A stretch of 64,000 nucleotides of DNA from an uncultured Methanomethylovorans sp. (GTDB taxonomy: Archaea > Halobacteriota > Methanosarcinia > Methanosarcinales > Methanosarcinaceae): positions 186,001 through 250,000 of the forward strand of contig NZ_OY782870.1 of the NCBI RefSeq assembly GCF_963678545.1, given 5' to 3'. Both the position numbers and the translations under genes were made by a program. Positions 56,428-64,000 of the stretch are shown here, piece by piece; positions within the stretch are counted from its first letter, which is position 1; every line of letters starts with the position of its first letter. The notes under the pieces were generated by a model, which ran no database searches, was not told the DNA's origin, and saw only the letters and a list, made by a program, of their open reading frames with translations.

Positions 56428-57704
56428 GAGACCATCTAATTAGCTTCCAATACTCCCTATTCTAATTAGACTATATTTTCTCAAAAGAATCTCCCAACTG
56501 AATTTTTTCCTTGCATACAATTTTGTAGTTCTGTAAGCCTCAAAAACTGATATGCCACAAAGCTCAGTAGAGAGTAGAGTTCTCTACTCTCCACTCTTAC
56601 TTCTCTGATATCGAATTTAACTGTGTGTTTGATATGCCTGTGTTCTGGTTCACATTCTCCTCTTTTCTTGAAAAAAATCATGAACAAGTTATCCCGGATA
56701 TTTTTATTTCGAAGATACATCCCTATCTGTTCATATCTACCGTTTTTATAGAGGAATTTTAGCTTGTCTTCAATCTTTGCATGTATATCTCCACCCTTTT
56801 TCCACATCTTATTAACCCAGTGATCAATTCTTTCGATTTCACCTTCTTTGTTTATCACAGCATTTGAAGAATACGAAATAATTGGCCTTGCATTCAAATG
56901 GTACCAGATATCTGCATGATTCAGGAAAGAGTCATAACCCCCGTCAGCAGAATAAAAATCAATATCAACATTCATTTCTTTCAATGCTTCAATGTGTTTG
57001 ATAAGTTCAGGGGAATCTGATGCATTACCATTAGTATGGGTCATAAATATTGGGTATGTTCCAACCATTGTAATATGTGCTTTATCCATTTTACATTGAT
57101 AATGTGGATTGTAATCAGCATGTTTATCGTATCTTGAAGCTTCAAGCGGGGTTGAATCGATCTTAGCTTCTTTTATTTGGGTAAGGCTGAGGATCTTCTC
57201 ACCTACTAACATCATTATTTCTTTAAGCCCATCTTCACCCAATCTATATTTCACAAAGTGGTGTAATGTCTTTCCCGAAGGAAGTTTTATGAATCCGTTC
57301 TCATCATAAAAAGAGAGTAGAATAGCCTCTTCTTCTGTCAAAGAAGAAACAGTCTTTTCATAAGATAATTTCCTGAAACACATTACAATGAAGAGTTTTA
57401 TCATCGATGAAACGTTATACTTAAAATGCCAACTTTTGTTGGTATACAAAGTACTCTCGACGTACTTTGAAATATCTTCTATGCAGAGAAAGTGCAGGAA
57501 TTGGCAAATTGAGGCGCTTTCTCTGTTCAGATAATTTTCTATGGACTCCTCGAAGAGGACTCCTTTATACTCTCTAGATTTTTTAGTCATGAGGGGGGCC
57601 AAATTTATGGTATTTATAGCTACCGCCCCCCCCTAAAAAAAAAGGTATGGAGTTAATGAAAAAACGAATAGGTTTTTAAGATCAAGTTCTAATTAGACAA
57701 TCTC
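56428..57704 (-). mobile_element. 1.28 kb insertion sequence, copy 2 (inverted)
   Basis: Inverse orientation to copy 1 at 786-2063, with the same 17 bp ends and one base fewer in the G run. No target duplication is evident. The sequence just outside the right end (CCATCTAATAGAAT) itself resembles the IS end (CCATCTAATTAG), so it may have landed next to an older end. Confidence 0.88.
56481..57590 (-). CDS. DDE transposase of the 1.28 kb IS (copy 2)
   Basis: 369 residues from the ATG at 57590, identical to copy 1 except Ser for Arg at residue 46. The same TATA box and G/C hairpin precede it. The catalytic residues (Asp145, Asp216, late Glu) are intact. Confidence 0.85.
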   Translation of the reverse strand: MTKKSREYKGVLFEESIENYLNRESASICQFLHFLCIEDISKYVESTLYTNKSWHFKYNVSSMIKLFIVMCFRKLSYEKTVSSLTEEEAILLSFYDENGFIKLPSGKTLHHFVKYRLGEDGLKEIMMLVGEKILSLTQIKEAKIDSTPLEASRYDKHADYNPHYQCKMDKAHITMVGTYPIFMTHTNGNASDSPELIKHIEALKEMNVDIDFYSADGGYDSFLNHADIWYHLNARPIISYSSNAVINKEGEIERIDHWVNKMWKKGGDIHAKIEDKLKFLYKNGRYEQIGMYLRNKNIRDNLFMIFFKKRGECEPEHRHIKHTVKFDIREVRVESRELYSLLSFVAYQFLRLTELQNCMQGKNSVGRFF

Positions 57705-57985
57705 CATCTAATAGAATAAGAAGAATAGAGTGATTTAAATAGCAGAACATCATACATATGATTCCGATGAAACATGTTGAAAGAGACATGTTCTCTACCT
57801 CGAAAACGGGACACACGAATATAGAGCATTTCGAAAACCCCGAGAGCCATCATTTGGATACACCCACGTAAATAATAAGGGGATGAAATCGGTGGTTTAT
57901 CGAAATACTCTAAAAACGGGAAATAAATAGTGAAATGTGGCGTTTTCCACTCCCCACTGCATTCTACCAATTGCTTATTGAGAAG

Positions 57986-60900
57986 TCAAGTATCAAAATA
58001 ATTCAAATCCTTAGGGTAACTGGAGTGGCCTTGTATTGGAATGGTAAAAGAGAATCTCGTCCCTTTGCTAGGTTCACTCTTGACCCATATATTACCCCCA
58101 TGCATCACGATGAACTGTTTTATAAGAGCCAAACCCAACCCAGTACCGCCATATCTGCGGGTTGTAGAACTATCCACCTGGAAAAACGGATCGAATATCT
58201 TGCCAATATGTTCCTCTGATATGCCAATTCCAGTATCAGTAACCGAGACCTCCACACCATTTTCATTCTGAATGGCACTGACGACCACAGTCCCCCCATT
58301 TGGCGTGAATTTTACAGAATTATCCACTAGATTAGAAACAATCTCTTTGAACTTGACAATATCAGCATTGATTTCATTTATCCGGGAATCAACGTCAACT
58401 ATTAGTTCAATAGACTTTCTATTCGCTAGTGTTTGCATCATTACACACGTATCTTGGATAGCATTGCAAAGATTAAATTTCGTATAGTTGAGATTCATTT
58501 GACCATAATCGATACTAGAAATATCCAGTATCCTATTGATAATATTCAGGAGTAAATGGCCACTCTCATTTATAATACGAATATATTTTCTTTGCTTCTC
58601 AGTTATTTCATCCATTTCCCCATCAAGAAGCAGGTCAGAAAAACCAATAATTGAATTAAGAGGAGTCCTCAATTCATGGCTCGTATTAGCCAAAAATTCG
58701 TTTTTGGTACGATTAGCCTCATCAGAAATCATTTTAGCCCTAAGAAGAGCCATTTCTAACTGTTTACGTTCAGTAATATCCCTGAAAAAGACCAGTGCAC
58801 CATTAAGGCCATCATAATTGAGAGGCATAACTGATAGCTCGACTGTAAAAGATGTGCCATCAAGCCTGAGATAAACCTCCTCAATAGCGGGTACATTTTG
58901 TTGCTCATTATTAACAAGATGCATCCTTTCACGGACTATATCGCGATAATCTGGATGAATGCGCTCCAGAATCGATTTTCCTAATAATTGTTCCTGAGAC
59001 TCAGCTCCAAATAGACGTAATGCTGCAGGATTAACATAAGTAAAACAACCTTCTGTCTGTACGAAAATGGCCTCCGGTGCAGTTACAACCAGTTTTCTGA
59101 AACGTGCCTCACTTTCCATAAGAGCCTTTTGAGCCACTCTTTCCTCAGTCTGATCGCGAAACACTAATACAACTCCAGTGATATCGCCTTTCTGATTTAT
59201 GATAGGCGAGCCACTGTCAGCAATGGGAATTTCTCTATTGTCCTTTGAGATCAGCAGTGTATGATTTGCCAGACCTACAATTTGTCCTTCCCTCAATACT
59301 TTGCGAACAGGTATCTCAACCTGCTGCCTCGTATCTTCATTGATAACTCTGAAGATTACTTCAAGCGGTTTTCCCATGGCTTCCTTTTCTAACCAGCCGG
59401 TCAGCTTTTCAGCAACATGATTCATTTGCCGTAAACATCCGTTAGTATCAGTAGTGATCACACCGTCACCAATGCTATACAATGTTGTCCTGAAGAGTTC
59501 TTCACTCTCCATTAGAGCCTTTTCTGCAAGCTTGCGTTTCGTGATATTCTTAGCAAAAGAAACAGAGAATAGTTTTCCTTCGTACTCCATATAGTTTATA
59601 GTAACATCTACAGGAAATTCAGTACCATCCTTTCTGCGATGAATGGTTTCGACAGTTTCTGACTTCATTTGACGCATTTTTAGCCTGTGTCCAAGCCATT
59701 TATCAAAAGTGAATGTAGGATCAATATCCAACACATTCATTTGACATAGTTCCTCACGTGAATATCCCAGTGAGTCACATGCATAATCATTAACACTTAC
59801 TATATTTCCATCTTCATCAATGCGAAATATACCAATAGTCGCGTGATCAATAACGAAGTGATTCAAACGAAGCTCCTGATCAAACTTATTGCGCTCTGTA
59901 ATGTCATTAATAATAGAGTAAAGTAGTATTCTTCCTTCCATAATAATAGGACCACTGAAAACCTCTACATCCCTTATAGAACCGTCAGCTAAACGATGCT
60001 TAAAGAAAAAATGATTAATCTGATGTTTAATGGCGCAGTTTAGCTCCTTTTTTACATCAGGAATTGACAATGCATTGATCTCCATGATATTCTTACGCCT
60101 GAATTCTTCAAGAGACCAGCCATAAAAAGATAATGCGGCAGGATTTGCATCTAGAATAGCACCTGTTTCAGGTTCTACGATTAGCATAACAGAGTGTTTA
60201 TTTTCAAACAGACTACGATAACGTGATTCGCTCTCCCTCAGTGCTTCTTCTGCTTTCTTTTGCTCAGTGATATCTGTAATAAAGCCCTCAATAGCTATTA
60301 TTTTTCCTTCATCGTCATAAACACCCTTCCCCTGTTCCCACACCCATTTCAGCTCTCCACTGGCAGTAATAATAGTGTACTCATCTTGGAATGATTCTTT
60401 CCTGGAAAGTGCGCTTTGCCACTTTTGCCATACTCTGTCCTTGTATTCCACAGTGATAAGGTCATTAAAAGCTAGATCCTTGCTGTTAATGAGAGATTCC
60501 GGTTCATAACCTGTTAATTTATAACACCCTTCTGAAACAAATCGCATAGTCCAGTCGCGATCATTATCACATGTATATGCCATACCTGGCAGGTTAGAGA
60601 GAAGCATAGCATAACTTCTCTCACTTTCAACCAAGGCCTTTTCAACACCTGAATTGCATCTTTTTGAAAGCTTGTGATTATGGCAGGATAATTCAATAGT
60701 TGAGCACAGTTGCTCATCGGAAAAAGGTGATACCAAGCACCCATACAGACAGAGCTTGTCCAATGATTCCAATATAGTAGTATCAATAAAAGAAGTAACT
60801 AAGATTACAGGAAGAAGGCGAGATATTTCATTGAGATATTTATTATGCCTAATACCTCCAACTGACATTTCAGGAATAACCAATAAAACAACATCATACT

Positions 60901-61036
60901 GTTTTATTTCAATAGATTTGATCGCATTAATTTCAGAAAAGAGGCTACAAAAAGGAAGATAACCATCATATTCAAGCCGACTAAGCAGATCAGATGGCAT
61001 TATAACTGAATTGTGCAAAATTAATACTTTTTTCAC
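57986..61036 (-). CDS. Multi-PAS sensor histidine kinase with degenerate receiver
   Basis: 1016 residues, soluble. Residues 1-120 look like a receiver domain, but the site of the phospho-Asp reads YDVVLLVIPEMS (Val in place of Asp), so it is probably a pseudo-receiver. Five PAS/PAC units follow (about 140-770), each closing with a DITE/DQTEE-type PAC end. Then HisKA with the phospho-His in ANTSHELRTPLNS and HATPase with DNSVKFTPNGG, DTGIGI and GGTGLGL. A GTG start at 61036 follows GGGTGGGG. The signal sensed is unknown. No response regulator is adjacent. It is divergent from nifH. Confidence 0.88.
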   Translation of the reverse strand: MKKVLILHNSVIMPSDLLSRLEYDGYLPFCSLFSEINAIKSIEIKQYDVVLLVIPEMSVGGIRHNKYLNEISRLLPVILVTSFIDTTILESLDKLCLYGCLVSPFSDEQLCSTIELSCHNHKLSKRCNSGVEKALVESERSYAMLLSNLPGMAYTCDNDRDWTMRFVSEGCYKLTGYEPESLINSKDLAFNDLITVEYKDRVWQKWQSALSRKESFQDEYTIITASGELKWVWEQGKGVYDDEGKIIAIEGFITDITEQKKAEEALRESESRYRSLFENKHSVMLIVEPETGAILDANPAALSFYGWSLEEFRRKNIMEINALSIPDVKKELNCAIKHQINHFFFKHRLADGSIRDVEVFSGPIIMEGRILLYSIINDITERNKFDQELRLNHFVIDHATIGIFRIDEDGNIVSVNDYACDSLGYSREELCQMNVLDIDPTFTFDKWLGHRLKMRQMKSETVETIHRRKDGTEFPVDVTINYMEYEGKLFSVSFAKNITKRKLAEKALMESEELFRTTLYSIGDGVITTDTNGCLRQMNHVAEKLTGWLEKEAMGKPLEVIFRVINEDTRQQVEIPVRKVLREGQIVGLANHTLLISKDNREIPIADSGSPIINQKGDITGVVLVFRDQTEERVAQKALMESEARFRKLVVTAPEAIFVQTEGCFTYVNPAALRLFGAESQEQLLGKSILERIHPDYRDIVRERMHLVNNEQQNVPAIEEVYLRLDGTSFTVELSVMPLNYDGLNGALVFFRDITERKQLEMALLRAKMISDEANRTKNEFLANTSHELRTPLNSIIGFSDLLLDGEMDEITEKQRKYIRIINESGHLLLNIINRILDISSIDYGQMNLNYTKFNLCNAIQDTCVMMQTLANRKSIELIVDVDSRINEINADIVKFKEIVSNLVDNSVKFTPNGGTVVVSAIQNENGVEVSVTDTGIGISEEHIGKIFDPFFQVDSSTTRRYGGTGLGLALIKQFIVMHGGNIWVKSEPSKGTRFSFTIPIQGHSSYPKDLNYFDT

Positions 61037-61590
61037 TGGTTATCCCCACCCTTGTTTCAAAATAGTTTTTAGCTGAACATATATAAAAATGTATTTTACT
61101 GCCATCTTTGTATAACTCGTGCAGAATAGAAAATAAGAAGAAAAGAGTTGAAAAGATCATTACATTCACTGGAAAATATAGAGATAGAAACAAAATATGA
61201 AATTGTACTTCCCATCAATATGCGGCAACTGCAGGAGAATGTACCTATTTAGGTCAAAATCTCTAAATAGCCCTGATCTTGCAATTAACTCACGTTTTCT
61301 AAACAACCAACACATAATAACATGATATTATAATAAGATATTTTGTGTTGCTTTCGCACTAATATAAAAACATACTTATTAAGTACATATAAAGAGTGAC
61401 CTCTGAGATAAGGAATAAACGGTTCCTAGATTATGAAATATAAACTTTGCCTAAGGTAATAATTCTCTTTCAATTATAAGAGAAAAAAACAGAGAAAAAG
61501 CCGGTATCTTTTTTATTTTATTTTAATACTAGATACTAAAACTGATACTTTTTAGTTGAAATAAGCGGATGTAATAATACAGTTATGAGA
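61037..61590. other. Long intergenic region between the kinase and nif operon
   Basis: No gene. It holds the kinase promoter (TTTATATAT on the minus strand near 61079-61088), the palindrome CTATTTAG-N10-CTAAATAG at 61245-61270, and very AT-rich sequence up to the nif promoter. Confidence 0.5.
61245..61270. promoter_or_regulatory. Palindrome CTATTTAG-N10-CTAAATAG
   Basis: A perfect 8 bp inverted repeat with a 10 bp spacer, about one helical turn plus arm. It is typical of a dimeric regulator site. It lies about 210 bp upstream of the kinase start and 430 bp upstream of nifH, so the regulated gene is unclear. Confidence 0.4.
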
Positions 61591-61593
61591 TAG

Positions 61594-61635
61594 TTTTAAA
61601 TATGTTAACCTAGTACATAGGATTCCGATGTACTA
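61594..61635 (+). promoter_or_regulatory. nif operon promoter with palindromic operator candidate
   Basis: TATA TTTTAAATA (61594-61602), then TAGTACAT-N9-ATGTACTA (61611-61618 and 61628-61635), a perfect 8 bp inverted repeat placed over the expected transcription start. The inner part ACATAGGATTCCGA resembles ACAGGGGATTACCGA of the amt3 promoter. It is a candidate NrpR site. Confidence 0.6.
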
Positions 61636-61638
61636 TAA

Positions 61639-62517
<879 letters not shown>

Positions 62518-62528
62518 GGTGAAAACAA

Positions 62529-62846
62529 ATGCAAATGATCCGTGCAATAGTCAGGCCAAACAAGGTAACTGATATCGTTGAGGCTCTTGAGAAGGAAGGT
62601 TTTGTTTCCCTTACCAAGACAGATGTCTTCGGAAGAGGTAAGCAAAAAGGTATTCACACAGCTGAAGTACAGTTCGACGAGCTTCCAAAGACAATGCTCA
62701 TGCTGGTAGTCGAGGACGAGAACAAGTCAAAGGTCATAGAAATAATAAAGAGTTCAGCTCACACAGGCAAGTACGGAGACGGAAAGATCTTCGTGAACCC
62801 TGTTGAGAGTGCATACACCATACGTACTGGTGAATGCGGACTTTAA
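62529..62846 (+). CDS. nifI1: Nitrogen fixation PII protein NifI1
   Basis: A 105-residue PII-family protein placed between nifH and nifD, as in methanogens. With NifI2 it forms a complex that blocks dinitrogenase when ammonium is present (ammonia switch-off) and is released by 2-oxoglutarate. The T-loop is short and distinct ([20 protein letters not shown]); the B-loop [24 protein letters not shown] is standard. The start lies 11 bp after nifH with GAGGTGAA. Confidence 0.94.
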   Translation: MQMIRAIVRPNKVTDIVEALEKEGFVSLTKTDVFGRGKQKGIHTAEVQFDELPKTMLMLVVEDENKSKVIEIIKSSAHTGKYGDGKIFVNPVESAYTIRTGECGL

Positions 62847-62862
62847 GCAGAAGGGGATCCAA

Positions 62863-63243
62863 ATGAAGGAAATTACGGCAATAATTCGCATGAACAAGGT
62901 GCAAAAGACTCTTGATGCACTTTCTGAGTGCGGATACCCCTCCTTCACCGTAGAAAAGGTGATGGGCAGAGGAAAGCAAAAGGGACTATGCTATGAGTTC
63001 GAACCACCCCTTCCAGTACAGGAAGGAGTTTCATCAAAGAACTGCATACCTTTTGTTCCAAAGCGCCTGTTCACAATCATCGTGGACGACAAGGCAGCAG
63101 AGAAGATAGTCCAGCGCATAATCAGCATAAATCAGACAGGACATGCAGGGGACGGAAAGATCTTCATAACAGACATACCTGAAGCAGTCAGGATAAGGAC
63201 TGGGGAAGAAGGAGAGATCACTGTAGGGAGGAACGAGGAATGA
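62863..63243 (+). CDS. nifI2: Nitrogen fixation PII protein NifI2
   Basis: A 126-residue partner of NifI1 with the long T-loop region typical of NifI2 ([19 protein letters not shown] ... [17 protein letters not shown]) and the B-loop [24 protein letters not shown]. The ATG at 62863 is preferred because AAGGGGAT precedes it. Its stop overlaps the nifD start (ATGA). Confidence 0.94.
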   Translation: MKEITAIIRMNKVQKTLDALSECGYPSFTVEKVMGRGKQKGLCYEFEPPLPVQEGVSSKNCIPFVPKRLFTIIVDDKAAEKIVQRIISINQTGHAGDGKIFITDIPEAVRIRTGEEGEITVGRNEE

Positions 63244-64000
63244 GTTCTGAAATAGAATCCTCACAGAGAATCATCGATGAGATGATGAAGATCTATCCTG
63301 ATAAGGTCGCAAAGGACAGGAGACAGCACTTAACTATCAAGGATTCCTGTTCCGAAAATCACATAGAGGCCAATGCCAAGACAATACCGGGTATAATGAC
63401 CAACCGTGGTTGTGCCTATGCCGGTGGTAAGGGTGTGGTCATGGGACCTATCAAGGATATGGTTCACATCACACACGGACCAATTGGCTGTGGATATTAC
63501 ACCTGGGGAACCAGGAGAAACATGGGCAAGGCAGAAAATGGCGGTGACAACTTCCTGCAATACTGTTTCTCAACAGATATGGGTGAAACTGATATCGTAT
63601 TCGGCGGTGAGAAGAAGCTCAAGGCAGCCATTGATGACGTAGTGAGGATATTCAAGCCAGGAGCAATATCCATCTGTGCAACATGTCCTGTAGGACTTAT
63701 CGGTGATGACATCGAAGCAGTTGCTGCAGAAGCAGAAAAGGAACATGGTGTAAAGATAATGTCCCTTCGCTGTGAAGGTTACAGAGGTGTAAGTCAGTCA
63801 GCAGGCCACCACATTGCAAGTAATGTACTCATGCAGCATGTTGTCGGTACTGAAGAACTGGAAAACCCAACGCCATTCGACATCAACATCTTTGGTGAAT
63901 ACAACATTGGTGGTGACCTCTGGGAGATCAAGCCACTCTTTGAAAGAATAGGATATCGTATCGTTTCAAGTTTCACGGGAGACGGTTCATACCATAGTCT
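63240..64000 (+). CDS. nifD: Nitrogenase molybdenum-iron protein alpha chain NifD (5' part)
   Basis: The first 253 codons are visible and the gene runs off the window. It begins [21 protein letters not shown]-cluster ligands are in [23 protein letters not shown] and [29 protein letters not shown] is family-typical. This is the alpha chain of dinitrogenase. Vanadium or iron-only forms cannot be excluded from this part, but the operon context (nifH-nifI1-nifI2-nifD) favours the molybdenum enzyme. Confidence 0.93.
   Translation, partial: MSSEIESSQRIIDEMMKIYPDKVAKDRRQHLTIKDSCSENHIEANAKTIPGIMTNRGCAYAGGKGVVMGPIKDMVHITHGPIGCGYYTWGTRRNMGKAENGGDNFLQYCFSTDMGETDIVFGGEKKLKAAIDDVVRIFKPGAISICATCPVGLIGDDIEAVAAEAEKEHGVKIMSLRCEGYRGVSQSAGHHIASNVLMQHVVGTEELENPTPFDINIFGEYNIGGDLWEIKPLFERIGYRIVSSFTGDGSYHS

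Noticed and set aside
57689..57970. Minus-strand frame next to IS copy 2
   Set aside because: It starts inside the IS end, lacks a ribosome binding site and shows no family pattern; it may be debris.

Overview
The window reads as a chromosome segment of a methanogenic archaeon, most likely a member of Methanosarcinaceae (Methanosarcina, Methanomethylovorans or Methanolobus type; genus not fixed). The evidence is a methanogen-only ATPase (component A2 of the methyl-CoM reductase system), archaeal ether-lipid enzymes, L40e, GatCAB, HARP-type RNase P, NrpR, the nifH-nifI1-nifI2-nifD order of methanogens, a PGF-pre-PGF surface protein, archaeal TATA boxes and GGTG/GGAGG ribosome binding sites. 

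Layout. 1-16.6 kb is a loose accessory region: a cut-off helical protein, a 1.28 kb insertion sequence, a VOC protein, a SulP anion transporter, a decayed IS5 transposase, two ArsC-like phosphatases, several very small Cys-rich or membrane proteins, a large modular surface protein with a small partner, an ATPase/nuclease fusion that abuts a lone CRISPR-repeat-like sequence, and a 2.2 kb gene-poor stretch holding a pair of direct repeats. 16.6-32.6 kb is mostly housekeeping: a tyrosine recombinase, nadX-nadA and a UbiA prenyltransferase, HARP, a siroheme/ferredoxin protein, gatCAB, L40e and GGGP synthase, atwA, a phasin-like protein, DUF3303, and the nitrogen repressor nrpR. 33.8-41.6 kb is a nitrogen island of three amt-glnK pairs. 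Two of the pairs are almost identical, all three promoters share a block next to the TATA box, and each glnK is followed by the same terminator and a conserved roughly 80 nt block. A 132 bp MITE, a 400 bp inverted-repeat element and IS5-type elements lie in and next to it. 41.9-46.9 kb carries two unrelated K+ importers (KimA-like and Kup) separated by a second IS5 copy. 

47.1-55.9 kb is a rearranged type I restriction-modification locus: hsdR, a Schlafen/AlbA_2 ATPase, a duplicated winged-helix remnant, hsdS, a flavoprotein, another RecG-like remnant, and hsdM. hsdR and hsdM each contain one in-frame UAG at a position where the protein family simply continues, and both read on to a proper family C-terminus. 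In a clade that can insert pyrrolysine at UAG this is either recoding or decay tolerated by amber suppression. hsdS carries two one-base deletions, which favours at least partial decay. 56.0-64.0 kb holds a 2Fe-2S ferredoxin, a second, inverted copy of the 1.28 kb IS, a multi-PAS histidine kinase with a degenerate receiver, and the start of the nif operon (nifH, nifI1, nifI2, partial nifD) behind a palindromic promoter element that resembles the block upstream of the amt genes. 

NrpR, the three GlnK/Amt pairs and NifI1/NifI2 form a coherent nitrogen-sensing and nitrogen-fixing set. The IS pair, the MITEs, the recombinase and the R-M locus show strong mobile-element activity around it.
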